Positions 15,934 to 28,513 of a DNA stretch of 64,000 nt are shown in pieces (positions within the stretch are counted from its first letter, which is position 1; each line of letters begins with the position of its first letter). Both the position numbers and the translations under genes were made by a program. The notes beneath the pieces were generated by a model. That model searched no databases. It saw only the letters and a list, made by a program, of their open reading frames with translations, and was not told the origin of the DNA. The stretch comes from Streptomyces griseus (GTDB lineage: Bacteria; Actinomycetota; Actinomycetes; Streptomycetales; Streptomycetaceae), in NCBI RefSeq assembly GCF_001715295.1, contig NZ_MDKB01000001.1, positions 1,183,787-1,247,786 of the forward strand, written 5' to 3'.

Positions 15934-16512
15934 TCAGGGAACGGCCCCCGTGCCGTCCCGGCCGCCGCCCGTTCCCGCCCCCGTCCCGTCGAGTTCGCCG
16001 ATGGCCCGGGTCAGCCACCCCGTCCAGAACGTCTCCAGGTCGATGCCCCCGCGCAGGACCAGATGCCGCAGCCGGTCCTCGTCGGCCGTGCGCTCCGGCG
16101 GGAAGTCGCGCCGCTCGATCTCCTCGTACTCCGCCAACTGCTCCCGGTGCAGCGCCAGGTGCCTGCGGAGCTCCCCCACGAGACCGGGCGCCCCGACGAC
16201 CGCAGCCGCCCGCATCCTCAGCAGCAGCGGGTCGCGCACGGGACGCGGGTCCTCGGCGAGCGCCACCCAGGCGGCCAGCTCGTCGCGCCCGGCGGGCAGC
16301 ACCTCGTACTCCTTCTTCCGCCCCCGGGCCGGCTGCGACGACGGCAGGGCCCTGATCCGGCCCGCCTGCTCCAGCTTGCCCAGCTCGCGGTAGATCTGCT
16401 GGTGCGTCGAGGGCCAGAAGTAACCGATCGACCGGTCGAACCTACGGGTCAGCTCCAGCCCCGACGACGGCTTCTCGAGCAGGGCGGTGAGGATCGCGTG
16501 CGGGAGTGACAT
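15934..16512 (-). CDS. PadR-family transcriptional regulator
   Basis: 192 aa from ATG 16512. Residues 1-80 form the PadR winged helix (LPHAILTALLEKPSSGLELTRRF, then FWPSTHQQIYRELGKLEQAG). Residues 95-185 are the helical Vir-like C-terminal domain (ALHREQLAEYEEIERRD, FWTGWLTRAIGELD). An ATG three codons earlier is possible, but AGGA stands 8 nt before the chosen one. It follows fadH on the same strand after 45 nt and is probably cotranscribed, which makes it the best candidate to bind the palindrome in the fadH promoter. Confidence 0.9.
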   Translation of the reverse strand: MSLPHAILTALLEKPSSGLELTRRFDRSIGYFWPSTHQQIYRELGKLEQAGRIRALPSSQPARGRKKEYEVLPAGRDELAAWVALAEDPRPVRDPLLLRMRAAAVVGAPGLVGELRRHLALHREQLAEYEEIERRDFPPERTADEDRLRHLVLRGGIDLETFWTGWLTRAIGELDGTGAGTGGGRDGTGAVP

Positions 16513-16557
16513 GGAGTGCATCCTAGGGACGGCCGGCCCGGGACCGGCCCGCGGTCG

Positions 16558-18696
<2,139 letters not shown>

Positions 18697-18787
18697 CTAG
18701 CACCATGGCACGCCGCCGTCCCGGGCCGACGAGAGTGGGTGCGTACGGCTGCGCACCGCTGCCCGCCCCCGCCGACAGGAGACTCCC

Positions 18788-19321
18788 ATGACGGCCCTCA
18801 ACAGACGTGACCTCGGACTTCTCGTACTCAGGGTCGGCACGGGAGCCGTCCTCGCCGCCCACGGCACCCAGAAACTCGCCGGCTGGTTCGGGGGCGGCGG
18901 TATCCAGGGCACCACCGCCGCGATGGAGGCCATGGGCTTCCACCCGCCCCGGCACAGTGCCGTCGCGGCCGGGGTCGGCGAAACGGGCGGCGGGATCCTG
19001 CTGGCTCTCGGCCTCGCCACGCCGGCGGCGGGGGCGGCCGCCGCCGGCACGATGGCCGGTGCGGTGGCCGTGCACGCCCCGGCGGGATTCTTCGCGATGG
19101 GCGGCGGCTACGAGTACCCGGCGTTCCTCGGCTTCACCGCCGCCGCGATCGGCCTGGCGGGCGCCGGGCGCTACTCCGTCGACCACGTCACGGGCCACCT
19201 CTTCGACAAGCCGTGGACCGTGGCCCTCGCGTTCACGGGCAGTGCTCTCGCCGCCGCCGCGGTCGTGGGCCGGCGCGCCAAGGGCCGGACCGTGCAGGAG
19301 GGCGAGGACGAGGAGGCCTGA
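18788..19321 (+). CDS. DoxX-family membrane protein
   Basis: 177 aa with four hydrophobic helices and the DoxX signature LVLRVGTGAVLAAHGTQKL at the N-terminus, where the conserved His-Gly-x-Gln-Lys is retained. DoxX proteins are small quinone- or redox-associated membrane proteins, some acting with superoxide or thiol systems. CAGGAGA precedes the ATG. The hydrophilic tail is acidic (EEGEDEEA-like). Divergent from fadH. Confidence 0.88.
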   Translation: MTALNRRDLGLLVLRVGTGAVLAAHGTQKLAGWFGGGGIQGTTAAMEAMGFHPPRHSAVAAGVGETGGGILLALGLATPAAGAAAAGTMAGAVAVHAPAGFFAMGGGYEYPAFLGFTAAAIGLAGAGRYSVDHVTGHLFDKPWTVALAFTGSALAAAAVVGRRAKGRTVQEGEDEEA

Positions 19322-19394
19322 GCCCCGGGCAACGTTCCGGATCGGTCAGGACCGAAGAGCGCATTGATCGCCCGTTCAGGGGAATCCGGCGTTC

Positions 19395-20237
19395 ATGAAT
19401 ACGAACGCGCTTACGGCGAACGGCCGGAACCGGGCAAGAGGGGCGGCGAACAGCAGAACCATGGAGGTGGGTGCCCGTGCGGGGTTCGTCGCACGCGGGG
19501 TGATCTACCTCCTGGTCGGCGTGCTGGCCCTGCGAATCGCCTTCTCCGACGGCGGCGGGGAGCAGGCCGACCGAGGAGGAGCCATCGCGGAGATAGCCGC
19601 CAAGCCCTTCGGGAGCGTCCTGCTGTGGGCGCTCGGTGCGGCCCTGGCCGCGATGGCACTGTGGCGCCTCTCCGAGGCGTGCTTCGGCCAGGCCGGCCCC
19701 GACGGCCGCAAGCCGAGCAAGCGGGCGGCGGCGGCCGGCCGCGCCGTCTTCTACGCCTTCGTGGCGTACTCCGTGCTCTCCTACGCCGCCGGTGACCAGG
19801 GCAGCGGCAGCGGGTCGAGCGACCGGCAGACCGACGACGTCACCGCCCGGGTCCTGGGCTGGACCGGAGGCCAGTGGCTCGTCGGTCTCGCGGGTGCCGT
19901 CGTCGTCGGCGCCGGGCTCTGGATGGCCTACCGGGCGGTCACACGCGCCTACCACAAGCACCTGAAGCTGTCGGAGATGACCAGGAAGGCCCGCCGCGCG
20001 GTCGACGTGGTCGGCGTGTTCGGCGGCACCGCCCGCGGTGTCCTCTTCGCGACGGCGGGCGGCTTCGCCGTCGCCGCGGCCGTCCGGCACGAACCGGGTA
20101 AGGCCAAGGGCATGGACGACACCCTGCGGTCGTTCACCGAGACCCCCGCCGGACCCTGGCTGCTGGCCCTCATCGCCCTCGGACTGGCCGCCTTCGGCGC
20201 CTTCTCCTGGGCCCAGGCCCGCTGGCGCAAGATCTGA
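19395..20237 (+). CDS. DUF1206 domain membrane protein
   Basis: 280 aa with six predicted membrane segments arranged as three repeated pairs, each beginning with an A-R-x-G-x-x-A-R-G-V-I/L-x-x-x-x-G motif (GARAGFVARGVIYLLVG; then GRAVFYAFVAYSVLSY; then GGTARGVLFATAGGFAV). Three tandem DUF1206 units of unknown function are the hallmark of this family. A GCAT-N14-GGGGAAT string about 40 nt upstream weakly resembles a stress sigma promoter. Convergent with the photolyase gene. Confidence 0.88.
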   Translation: MNTNALTANGRNRARGAANSRTMEVGARAGFVARGVIYLLVGVLALRIAFSDGGGEQADRGGAIAEIAAKPFGSVLLWALGAALAAMALWRLSEACFGQAGPDGRKPSKRAAAAGRAVFYAFVAYSVLSYAAGDQGSGSGSSDRQTDDVTARVLGWTGGQWLVGLAGAVVVGAGLWMAYRAVTRAYHKHLKLSEMTRKARRAVDVVGVFGGTARGVLFATAGGFAVAAAVRHEPGKAKGMDDTLRSFTETPAGPWLLALIALGLAAFGAFSWAQARWRKI

Positions 20238-20418
20238 ACGACGACCCGCCCTCCCCACGGCCCCCGCCGGCGGGCCGCCGAAGTCTCCCTCCGCGGAGGA
20301 CCGGCCGGCGGACCACCGATCAGCCGACGTCCACGGCGGACCGGTGGGGAGCCACCGACGGACCCGCCCGGCGGCGGCCCACCGGCCGGCTCACCCACCC
20401 CGCACGCCCCCGGTCCGC

Positions 20419-21795
20419 TCAGACGAGCCCGCGTGCGTCCCGGAACCGGGCCAGACCCTCCGCCAGCCCGACCACCGGTTCCGGGTAACCCTCCCCGAGC
20501 CCCGCCGTACGCACCTTCCACGGCTCGTGCACCGCGCCCCCCTCGATCCCCGCGAGCTCCGGGACCCAACGGCGCACGTACGCACCCTCCGGGTCGTAGC
20601 GCCTGGCCTGGAGAAGGGGATTGAGCACCCGGTTGGGCCGGCTGTCGGTGCCGGTGCCCGCCATCCACTGCCAGTTGAGCTGGTTGTTGGCCAGGTCGCC
20701 GTCCACCAGCAGATCCAGGAAGTGGCGGGCTCCCACGCGCCAGTCCACGTACAACGTCTTCACGAGGAAACTCGCCGTCAGCAACCGGCCCCGGTTGTGC
20801 ATCCACCCCTCGTGACGCAGCTGGCGCAGTGCCGCGTCGACCAGCGGATAACCGGTGCGGCCCTCCTTCCACGCCTCGATGTCCTCCTGCGCCGACCGCT
20901 CGGTGCGCCAGCGGTCCCCCTGCGGGCGGTAGTCGCTGTGGGCGGCCTGCGGCCGCGCGGCCAGGACCTGGTGGTGGAAGTCCCGCCAGCACACCTGGCG
21001 TACGAAGGCCTCCGCACCCGGACCGCCCAACGCCCGGGCCCGGTGGACCACCTCCGTGGCGGAGAGCGTGCCGAAATGCAGATGCGGCGACAGCCGTGAG
21101 GTGGCGTCGCCCGCCAGGTCGTCCTGACCGGCCTCGTACGCGCCGAGGCCCTGACGGCACCAGGCGGCGAGACGCGCCCGGCCCGCCCGCTCCCCGCCCT
21201 CGGCGAGCCCCGCCGACACGCCCGCGACGTCCGCCCGGGCGGGCAGCACCGCCGAAGCGGCCCCCTCCGGGACGCGTACGGAACGGGGGGCGTCGAAAGG
21301 GGCCCGCAGCGGGACCCCGGTCCAGCGCCGGAAGTACGGGGTGAAGACCGCGAAGTGGTCCCTGCCCACCCCGGAGGGGGTCACCTCTCCCGGCGGGACG
21401 GCGGTGATCACCGCGTCGTGCACGTACAGCCGGCATCCCCGTGCACCGAGGGCCTCGCGCAGCCGTTCCTCGCGGAGCCGGGCGTATCCGCTGACACCGG
21501 CCGACAGGTGCACGGCATCCGCGCCGGCCGCGTCGACGACCCGGCAGACCTCGCCCACCACGTCCCCCTGCCTGACGACGAGCCGGCCGCCGCGGTCGCG
21601 CAGCCCGGCGTCGAGATCCCGCAGGCAGTCGGCGAGGAACGCCCGCCGGTTCGGGACGGCGAACCCGGCACCCTCGACGGCGTCGTCCAGGACGAACAGC
21701 GGGACCACCTCGTCGGCCGACGCCAGGGCCGCGTGCAGGGGCGGATGGTCGTGCAGCCGCAGGTCGGAGGTGAACAGGACGACCGCCGTGCTCAC
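20419..21795 (-). CDS. phr: Deoxyribodipyrimidine photolyase
   Basis: 458 aa, normal for class I CPD photolyases. Residues 1-130: antenna-binding alpha/beta domain (VVLFTSDLRLHDHPPLHAAL). Residues 200-450: FAD domain with SRLSPHLHFGTLS, then EGWMHNRGRLLTASFLVK and the DLANNQLNWQWMAGTGTDS segment that binds FAD. It repairs UV pyrimidine dimers using blue light. Start is GTG at 21795, overlapping the upstream gene by 4 nt (GTGA). Operon with the DUF2867 oxidoreductase and next to the carotenoid genes, as in other actinobacterial light-response islands. Confidence 0.95.
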   Translation of the reverse strand: MSTAVVLFTSDLRLHDHPPLHAALASADEVVPLFVLDDAVEGAGFAVPNRRAFLADCLRDLDAGLRDRGGRLVVRQGDVVGEVCRVVDAAGADAVHLSAGVSGYARLREERLREALGARGCRLYVHDAVITAVPPGEVTPSGVGRDHFAVFTPYFRRWTGVPLRAPFDAPRSVRVPEGAASAVLPARADVAGVSAGLAEGGERAGRARLAAWCRQGLGAYEAGQDDLAGDATSRLSPHLHFGTLSATEVVHRARALGGPGAEAFVRQVCWRDFHHQVLAARPQAAHSDYRPQGDRWRTERSAQEDIEAWKEGRTGYPLVDAALRQLRHEGWMHNRGRLLTASFLVKTLYVDWRVGARHFLDLLVDGDLANNQLNWQWMAGTGTDSRPNRVLNPLLQARRYDPEGAYVRRWVPELAGIEGGAVHEPWKVRTAGLGEGYPEPVVGLAEGLARFRDARGLV

Positions 21796-23303
21796 GGCTT
21801 CCGCCCGTCCGGCTCGCGGGCCGCCGCCCGGGCGATGTTGCGTGCCATCCCGCCGAAGACGATCGCGTGGAACGGCGACACGCTCCACCAGTAGGCGTGC
21901 CCGAGCAGACCGGAGGGATGGAACACCGCGCGCTGCCGGTAGTGCGACCGGCCGCCCGGCCCCTCCAGGGCGTACATCTCCAGCCAGGCGAGGCCGGGCA
22001 GCCGCATCTCGGCGCGCAGCCGGAGCAGACGGCCCGGCTCGATCTCCTCGACCCGCCAGAAGTCCAGCGAGTCCCCGACGCGGAGCCGCTCGGCGTCCCG
22101 TCGGCCCCTGCGCAGGCCGACTCCGCCGACCAGCCGGTCCAGCCACCCCCTGACCGCCCAGGCCAGGGGGAAGGAGTACCAGCCGTTGTCACCGCCGATT
22201 CCCTCGACGACCCGCCACAGCGCCTCGGGCGGGGCGTCCACGTCCAGCTCGCGGACATCCGTGTACAGGCTCCCGCCCGCCCAGTCCGGGTCGGTGGGCA
22301 GCGGATCGCTGGGAATGCCCGGTGTGGCGGCCGAGGTCCACCGCGTGGTCACCCCGGCCTCGCGGATCCGCTGCAGGGCCAGTGAGAGGGCGGTGCCGAA
22401 GGGGACGGGCTGCCCGGGGCCGTCCGGGACGTAGCGCCCGATGTCGTGCTCGTGGCACACGACCTCGTACCGCAGGGACTCCGCCAGCGGGCGGGCGATG
22501 GAGCGGGGGACGGGAGTGACCAGCCCGATCCAGTGACTGGACAGCCGTGGAGTCAGCACCGGCACCGGCAGGATCAGCCGCTGCGGCAGTCCCGAGACCC
22601 GCGCGTACGCCTGCATCATGTCCCGGTACGTCATGACGTCCGGACCGCCGATGTCGAAGGCACGGTTCACGTCCTCGGGCATGCGCGCACTGCCCACCAG
22701 GTAGCGCAGCACGTCCCGGACCGCGATCGGCTGGATCCGCGTCGACACCCAGCTCGGGGTCACCATGACCGGCAGCCGCTCGGTGAGATACCGCAGCATC
22801 TCGAACGAGGCGGAACCGGACCCGATGATGACGGCCGCACGGAGCACGGTCGTCGGCACGCCCGAATCGAGGAGGATCCGGCCGACCTCGGCGCGCGAGC
22901 GCAGATGCGGTGACAACTCCTCCTCCGGCATACCGGCGGGGGTCAGTCCGCCCAGGTACACGATCCGGCGGACCCCCGCGGCACGCGCCTGCTCGCCGAA
23001 GATCCGGGCGGCCTTACGGTCCGTCTCCTCGAACCCGCGGCCCGCGCTCATCGCGTGCACCAGGTAGTAGGCGACGTCGATGTCCCGCATCGCCTCGCCG
23101 ACGGACTCCGCGTCGGTCACGTCCCCCCGGACGATCTCGGCCGCGCCCGCCCACGGGTAGTCCCGCAGTTTGCCGGGGCTGCGCGCCAGGCAGCGCACCT
23201 GGTGACCGGCCTTCAGGAGCTCGGGGACCAGGCGGCCTCCGATGTACCCCGTCGCCCCGGTCACCAGGCACCGCAGACCCGCTGTTTCGCCGTCGTTTTC
23301 CAT
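21792..23303 (-). CDS. SDR-type NAD(P)-binding oxidoreductase with DUF2867 domain
   Basis: 503 aa, usual for this two-domain family. Residues 10-300: Rossmann domain of atypical SDR/complex I NDUFA9 type (CLVTGATGYIGGRLVPELLK near residue 12). Residues 340-500: DUF2867, a START-like fold (TDVRELDVDAPPEALWRVV). Function not established; it is commonly next to photolyase and crt genes, which suggests a role in light protection or pigment metabolism. GGAGGGCC precedes the ATG at 23303. Divergent from crtE and coupled to phr. Confidence 0.88.
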   Translation of the reverse strand: MENDGETAGLRCLVTGATGYIGGRLVPELLKAGHQVRCLARSPGKLRDYPWAGAAEIVRGDVTDAESVGEAMRDIDVAYYLVHAMSAGRGFEETDRKAARIFGEQARAAGVRRIVYLGGLTPAGMPEEELSPHLRSRAEVGRILLDSGVPTTVLRAAVIIGSGSASFEMLRYLTERLPVMVTPSWVSTRIQPIAVRDVLRYLVGSARMPEDVNRAFDIGGPDVMTYRDMMQAYARVSGLPQRLILPVPVLTPRLSSHWIGLVTPVPRSIARPLAESLRYEVVCHEHDIGRYVPDGPGQPVPFGTALSLALQRIREAGVTTRWTSAATPGIPSDPLPTDPDWAGGSLYTDVRELDVDAPPEALWRVVEGIGGDNGWYSFPLAWAVRGWLDRLVGGVGLRRGRRDAERLRVGDSLDFWRVEEIEPGRLLRLRAEMRLPGLAWLEMYALEGPGGRSHYRQRAVFHPSGLLGHAYWWSVSPFHAIVFGGMARNIARAAAREPDGRKP

Positions 23304-23509
23304 GGCCCTCCGCTCCGCCCCCGAGGGGGAGCCCTCAGTTTTTCGTCCTCCCCGCCCTCCGCGGGGCATTCCGCCCGGCGTGTCGCGGGCGTCCGCCGGG
23401 GTACGCGAAGGCTTCACACGATTGCGGGCCCGGTAACACCGGGACGGAGCCCCCTGTTGTGGTCCCCTCGGAACACGTCCACCCACCGCTGCTACCCGAG
23501 GGACATGCG
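23304..23509. promoter_or_regulatory. Divergent promoter region between the phr unit and crtE
   Basis: 206 nt with no gene. It contains CCCGGT-AAC-ACCGGG (23429-23443), a perfect inverted repeat 67 nt before crtE, and a T-run at 23340-23345. I could not define -35/-10 boxes with confidence. The usual light regulators LitR/LitS are not encoded in this window. Confidence 0.45.
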
Positions 23510-24898
23510 ATGCGTCGTCACCCGACGGAGGACCCCCCCTTCGCCGACGCCCGGCCGGGCCCGGAGAGCCGGGCCGTCGCCGTGCCCGGAGGCGCCGAAG
23601 AGCAGGCCGGCCGCGCCGGGGACGGGCCGCGCCCGGCGCCCCCGGCCGAGCACCTGGCGGCCGTGGACGCGGACGTCGCCGCGGCGGTCCTGCGCACGGC
23701 CCGCACGGTTCTCGGGGAGCGGGTGAGCAGATCCGTCGCCGTCGACCCGGTCTTCGCCCGTGACGTCGCCGAACGGGTGGCGCAGTTCACGCTGGACGGC
23801 GGCAAGCGCCTGCGGCCCACGTTCCTCTGGTGGGGCATGCGGGCCTGCGGCGGCCGGGCGGTGACGGCCGCGCTGCGACTCGGGGTCGCCCTCGAACTCA
23901 TCCAGACCTGTGCGCTGGTCCACGACGACGTCATGGACGGCTCGGCGCTGCGCCGGGGCAGGCCGGCCGTGCACGTCGGCCTCGCCGCCCAGGCCCGTAC
24001 GGCGGGCGACCCGGCGCGGGCGGAGGCGTTCGGCAGATCCGCGGCGGTGCTCGTCGGTGACCTCGCCCTGGCATGGGCGGACGACACCGTCGCCGACACC
24101 CCCATGGCCCCGGAGATCCGCGGACGCGTGCGGGACGTCTGGCAGGCGATGCGCACCGAGATGGTGGCCGGCCAGTACCTGGACCTGCACGGCCAGATCA
24201 CCCGCTCGCGCTCAGCGGAGCAGGCGCTGCGCGCCGCCTGTCTCAAGAGCGCGCTGTACACCGTGGAGCGCCCGCTGGCCCTGGGCGCGGCCCTGGCGGG
24301 CGCGGAACGGGACACCGTTCGCGCCCTCTGCGCGGCCGGCCGCTGCGCGGGCATCGCCTTCCAGTTGCGTGACGACCTGACCGGGGTGTTCGGCGACCCG
24401 GCCGGCAGCGGCAAACCGTCGGGCGGTGACATCCGCGAGGGCAAGGCGACCTACCTGCTGGCCGTGGCCCGGGCACGCGCCGGGGAGACCGGGGACCAGG
24501 AGGCCGTACGTCTCCTCGACGGGGTCGTGGGGGACGCCGGCCTGGCCGAGGACGCACTGGCACGGGTGCGGGAGGCCCTGACGGCGACCGGCGCCCGCGC
24601 GGCCGTCGAGGACGAGGCCCGCCGCCTCGCGGAGCAGGCCGTGCGGCACCTGGACGGGGCGGCGGTCGAACCGGACGCGGGCCGTGCACTCGCCGCCCTG
24701 TTCGAGAACGTCGCCGCGGAACACCGCGAGGGCCGGCCCGCGCCGCCCGGCCCGGTTCCGGCAGCCGCTGGACGGGTGGCCGGTGCGGTGCCGGAAGCCG
24801 CCGGACCGTCCGGCACGGCCTTCGCCCCCGCCCGCCCGTCGTCCGGGCGCCGCGGGGATCCCGTCGTCCCGGCCGAAGGAGGGGAGCGCCGGTGCTGA
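23510..24898 (+). CDS. crtE: Geranylgeranyl diphosphate synthase
   Basis: 462 aa; the polyprenyl synthase core spans residues 70-410. First aspartate-rich motif DDVMD near residue 142 and second motif region DDLTGVFGD near residue 289 are both present, with GGKRLRP at the substrate site near 102. It makes C20 GGPP for carotenoids. The first 60 and last 60 residues are Pro/Ala-rich and unlike the family core. ATG 23510 has GAGGG upstream. Its stop overlaps the crtI GTG start by 7 nt. Confidence 0.93.
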   Translation: MRRHPTEDPPFADARPGPESRAVAVPGGAEEQAGRAGDGPRPAPPAEHLAAVDADVAAAVLRTARTVLGERVSRSVAVDPVFARDVAERVAQFTLDGGKRLRPTFLWWGMRACGGRAVTAALRLGVALELIQTCALVHDDVMDGSALRRGRPAVHVGLAAQARTAGDPARAEAFGRSAAVLVGDLALAWADDTVADTPMAPEIRGRVRDVWQAMRTEMVAGQYLDLHGQITRSRSAEQALRAACLKSALYTVERPLALGAALAGAERDTVRALCAAGRCAGIAFQLRDDLTGVFGDPAGSGKPSGGDIREGKATYLLAVARARAGETGDQEAVRLLDGVVGDAGLAEDALARVREALTATGARAAVEDEARRLAEQAVRHLDGAAVEPDAGRALAALFENVAAEHREGRPAPPGPVPAAAGRVAGAVPEAAGPSGTAFAPARPSSGRRGDPVVPAEGGERRC

Positions 24899-26415
24899 CC
24901 GTGAAGGGGAGGACCGACCACGTGGTGGTGATCGGCGCGGGCCTCGCGGGCCTCGCCGCGACGCTCCACCTGCTCGGGGCCGGCCGCCGTGTGACGGTCG
25001 TCGAGCGGGACGACCTACCCGGCGGCCGGGCCGGGCGCCTGGACCTGGCCGGTTACCGCGTCGACACCGGGCCCACCGTCCTGACCATGCCCACCCTGGT
25101 CGAGGACGCCTTCGCCGCCGTCGGCCACCACCTCCGCGACCGGCTGGACCTGGTACCCCTCCACCCCGCCTACGGCGCACGGTTCGCCGACGGGACGCAC
25201 CTGGACGTCCACACCGAGGCCGGCGCGATGGAAACAGCGGTCGAGGAGTTCGCCGGGCCCCGCGAAGCGGCCGGCTACCGCAGGCTGCGGGCCTGGCTGG
25301 AGCGCCTCTACCACGTACAGATGCGCCGGTTCATCGACACCAACTTCGACTCGCCCCTCCAGCTCCTCCACCCCGACCTCGCCCGCCTCGCCGCGCTCGG
25401 CGGCTTCGGCCGGCTGGACGCGCGGATCGGGCACTTCGTCAAGGACGAGAGACTGCGCCGGGTCTTCTCCTTCCAGGCCCTGTACGCCGGAGTACCCCCG
25501 GCCCGGGCGCTGGCCGCCTACGCCGTCATCGCGTACATGGACACCGTGGCCGGCGTGTACTTCCCCCGCGGCGGCATGCACGCCCTGCCCCGGGCCATGG
25601 CGGCGTCGGCGGCCGAAGCCGGGGCGCGCTTCCTCCACGGACAGGCCGTCACCCGGCTGGAGCGCTCCGGAGACCGGGTCACCGCGGTCGTCACCGACCA
25701 CGACCGCATCCCCTGCGACGCCGTCGTCCTCACCCCCGACCTGCCCGTCGCCTACCGGCTCCTGGGCCGCACGCCCCGCCGCCCTCTCGCCCTGCGCCAC
25801 TCCCCGTCCGCGGTCGTCCTGCACGCCGGCACGGACCGCACCTGGGCCGGACTCGGCCACCACACGCTCTCCTTCGGTACCGCGTGGAAGCGCACCTTCC
25901 ACGAACTGACCCGCGCCGGCACGCTCATGACCGACCCCTCCCTGCTCATCACCCGCCCCACGGCCACCGACCCCGGCCTCGCACCCCCGGGCCGGCACCT
26001 CCACTACATCCTGGCGCCGTGTCCCAACACCGACATCGGGCCCGGCGCGCGGGCCTGGGGCGAAATGGCGCCCCGTTACCGGGACAGCCTGCTCACCGTC
26101 CTCGAACAGCGTGGGCTGACCGGTATCGGCTCCGCCATCGAGGAGGAGTGCCTGGTCACCCCCGTCGACTGGACGGCCCGGGGGCACGCGGCCGGAACCC
26201 CCTTCTCCGCCGCCCACACGTTCCCTCAGACCGGCCCCTTCCGCCCCCGCAACCTCGTACGCGGCGTCAGCAACGCCGTGCTCGCCGGCTGCGGCACCAC
26301 CCCGGGCGTCGGCGTGCCGACCGTCCTGATCTCGGGGAAGCTGGCGGCGGCGAGGATCACCGGACTCCGTCAGCACACCACGCCCCGCGCCGCACAGAAA
26401 GGCCACTCCGCATGA
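24892..26415 (+). CDS. crtI: Phytoene desaturase
   Basis: 507 aa, standard for CrtI. FAD-binding GxGxxG near the N-terminus ([20 protein letters not shown]), followed by the conserved GGRAG motif. The C-terminal signature [20 protein letters not shown] with [10 protein letters not shown] is typical of CrtI flavoproteins. It converts phytoene to lycopene by four desaturations. Start is GTG with AAGGAGGGG upstream. Part of the crtE-I-B run. Confidence 0.95.
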   Translation: MLTVKGRTDHVVVIGAGLAGLAATLHLLGAGRRVTVVERDDLPGGRAGRLDLAGYRVDTGPTVLTMPTLVEDAFAAVGHHLRDRLDLVPLHPAYGARFADGTHLDVHTEAGAMETAVEEFAGPREAAGYRRLRAWLERLYHVQMRRFIDTNFDSPLQLLHPDLARLAALGGFGRLDARIGHFVKDERLRRVFSFQALYAGVPPARALAAYAVIAYMDTVAGVYFPRGGMHALPRAMAASAAEAGARFLHGQAVTRLERSGDRVTAVVTDHDRIPCDAVVLTPDLPVAYRLLGRTPRRPLALRHSPSAVVLHAGTDRTWAGLGHHTLSFGTAWKRTFHELTRAGTLMTDPSLLITRPTATDPGLAPPGRHLHYILAPCPNTDIGPGARAWGEMAPRYRDSLLTVLEQRGLTGIGSAIEEECLVTPVDWTARGHAAGTPFSAAHTFPQTGPFRPRNLVRGVSNAVLAGCGTTPGVGVPTVLISGKLAAARITGLRQHTTPRAAQKGHSA

Positions 26416-27407
26416 CCGCCCGCGAACTCGACGCGGCAGGCATCCGCGAACCGTCCCTGCGCGCCGCGTACAGCGCCTGCCGCCGGCTCAACGCCCGCCA
26501 TGGCAGGACGTACTTCCTCGCCACCCGGCTGCTCCCCGCCGACCGCCGGCCGGCCGTGCACGCCCTCTACGGCTTCGCCCGGTGGGCCGACGACATCGTG
26601 GACGACCTCGGCAGCGGCGCCACCCCCCACGAGCGGGCACTCGCCCTGACCCGCCTCGAGGAGCAACTGGAGGCCGGGCTGCGCGGAGACCCCACCCGGG
26701 AGCCGGTGATCCGGTCGCTCGCCCACACGGCCGCCACCCACGGCATCGAACACCGCCATTTCACCGACTTCATGGCCTCCATGCGCAGCGACCTCACGGT
26801 GACCGGATACGCCACCTACGAGGACCTGGCGCGCTACACACACGGATCCGCCGCAGTCATCGGCCTCCAGATGCTCCCGGTGCTGGGCACGGTGGGCCCC
26901 CGCGCCGAGGCCGCGCCGTACGCGGCGGCGCTCGGCGTCGCCTTCCAGCTCACCAACTTCCTCCGGGACGTGGGCGAGGACCTGGACCGCGGCCGCCTGT
27001 ACCTCCCCGAGGACCTGCTTGCCGCGCACGGGGTCGAACGGCAGCGTCTCGAACGGAGCAGGGCGACCGGGACCCGTGACCGGCGCGTCGACGACCTGCT
27101 GAGGGCCGCCGCCGCGCACAACCGCGCCGTCTACCGGCAGGCCCTGCCCGGGCTCGCCCTGCTCGCCCCCGTGTCGCGGCCCTGCATCCGCACCGCGTTC
27201 GTCCTCTACAGCGGCATCCTCGACGCGATCGAGGCAGACGGCTACGCGGTCCTCCACCGCCGGGCGGTCGTCCCACGCCGGCGCCGGGCCGCCGTCGCCC
27301 TCGACGGACTCGTACGTGCCCTGGCCACCAGGGCGGTCACCCCCGGGCCCGGCGGGCGGAGGCGCTCCGGCCCGCCGGTGCGGCGGATGCAGGGGGAGGC
27401 GGCGTGA
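26412..27407 (+). CDS. crtB: Phytoene synthase
   Basis: 331 aa. Squalene/phytoene synthase fold with both Asp-rich motifs: [10 protein letters not shown] near residue 57 and [18 protein letters not shown] near 182. It joins two GGPP to phytoene. Overlaps the crtI stop as ATGA. A basic Arg/Gly-rich tail of about 40 residues follows the core. Confidence 0.95.
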   Translation: MTARELDAAGIREPSLRAAYSACRRLNARHGRTYFLATRLLPADRRPAVHALYGFARWADDIVDDLGSGATPHERALALTRLEEQLEAGLRGDPTREPVIRSLAHTAATHGIEHRHFTDFMASMRSDLTVTGYATYEDLARYTHGSAAVIGLQMLPVLGTVGPRAEAAPYAAALGVAFQLTNFLRDVGEDLDRGRLYLPEDLLAAHGVERQRLERSRATGTRDRRVDDLLRAAAAHNRAVYRQALPGLALLAPVSRPCIRTAFVLYSGILDAIEADGYAVLHRRAVVPRRRRAAVALDGLVRALATRAVTPGPGGRRRSGPPVRRMQGEAA

Positions 27408-28414
27408 TGCCGGAGAGCCGGAGCGGGCGCCGCCGCCTCCCCCTGCGGCTGCGCCCCGCGCCCGTCCCCTGGGAGAAGCAGCGCCCCACCTGGCAGGACG
27501 CCCGGCCCGCAGTGATCGCCGGGGCCCTCGCACGCGCCCGGGCCCGGCCCTCCGGGAACTGGTACGTCATCGGCGCCTCCCGGGCGGTCACCCCGGAGCG
27601 CCCGTTCGGGCGCACCGTCGCGGGCGTCGAAGTGGTGGCCTGGCGCGACGCCGCGGGCAGGCTGCTCGCCGGCCCGGGCGTCTGCCCCCATCTCGGCGCC
27701 CCGCTGCGCGACAGCAGGGTCCACTGCGGCACCCTCGTCTGCCACTGGCACGGAATGGCGCTGAACGGTACGCCGTTCGCCGGCTGGGATCCCCTGCCCG
27801 CCCACGACGACGGCGTACTGGCCTGGGTGCGGCTGGACTCCGTCGGCGGCGAGGCACCCCTGGACCGTCCGGTGGTCCCGCCGAGGCCGGACGCGGCCGG
27901 TGCGGTCGACGCCGTGTACGGGGCGACCGGCGTCTGCGAACCCGAGGACGTCGTGGCCAACCGGCTGGACCCCTGGCACGGCGCCTGGTTCCACCCGTAC
28001 TCCTTCGTCGACCTCACCGTGCTCGACCCGGACGGCGGCGACGTCACGGACGAGGGCTTCGCCGTGGACGTCTCCTTCAAGCTGGCCGGACGGGTCGTGG
28101 TCCCGGTCCGGGCCGTCTTCACCGCACCGGAGCCCCGCACGGTCGTCATGCGGATCGTCGAGGGGGAGGGACTGGGGTCGGTGGTCGAGACCCACGCCAC
28201 CCCGCTGGGGAACGACGGCACCGGCCGGCCGCGGACCCTGGTCACGGAGGCCGTCGTGGCCGCGTCCGACCGCCGCGGTTTCACCGTGGCCCGTGCGGCG
28301 GCGCCTCTGCTGCGCCCGCTGATGCGCGCCTGCGCGGGACGGCTGTGGCGGGACGACCTGGCCTACGCCGAGCGGCGCTTCGAGCTCCGCAGCACGGGGC
28401 GCTTCCCGGGCTGA
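27407..28414 (+). CDS. Rieske [2Fe-2S] protein in the crtV position (DUF5914-type)
   Basis: 335 aa. Rieske motif split as CPHLGAP (near residue 98) and CHWHG (near 117), the C-x-H...C-x2-H ligand set. The remaining 200 residues are a conserved domain without a name I can give with certainty (the DUF5914 family is my recollection). In S. griseus the fourth gene of the same operon is called crtV; this gene occupies that place. It probably oxygenates or otherwise modifies the carotenoid, but this is unproven. ATG at 27407 gives a TGATG overlap with crtB; a GTG 3 nt earlier is possible. Confidence 0.8.
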   Translation: MPESRSGRRRLPLRLRPAPVPWEKQRPTWQDARPAVIAGALARARARPSGNWYVIGASRAVTPERPFGRTVAGVEVVAWRDAAGRLLAGPGVCPHLGAPLRDSRVHCGTLVCHWHGMALNGTPFAGWDPLPAHDDGVLAWVRLDSVGGEAPLDRPVVPPRPDAAGAVDAVYGATGVCEPEDVVANRLDPWHGAWFHPYSFVDLTVLDPDGGDVTDEGFAVDVSFKLAGRVVVPVRAVFTAPEPRTVVMRIVEGEGLGSVVETHATPLGNDGTGRPRTLVTEAVVAASDRRGFTVARAAAPLLRPLMRACAGRLWRDDLAYAERRFELRSTGRFPG

Positions 28415-28418
28415 GCGG

Positions 28419-28459
28419 GCGCCGGCGGGGCGCGCGGCGACCGGGCGGCCCGCCGGCGC
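28419..28459. terminator. Bidirectional hairpin between convergent carotenoid operons
   Basis: Arms GCGCCGGCGGG (28419-28429) and CCCGCCGGCGC (28449-28459), with a loop of about 19 nt that is itself GC-rich, in the 99-nt gap between the Rieske and crtU stops. Confidence 0.6.
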
Positions 28460-28513
28460 TACGACCGGTGGCGCCGGCCAGGTGCGCGGCCCGCGGGGAG
28501 GCGTCCGGCCCGG

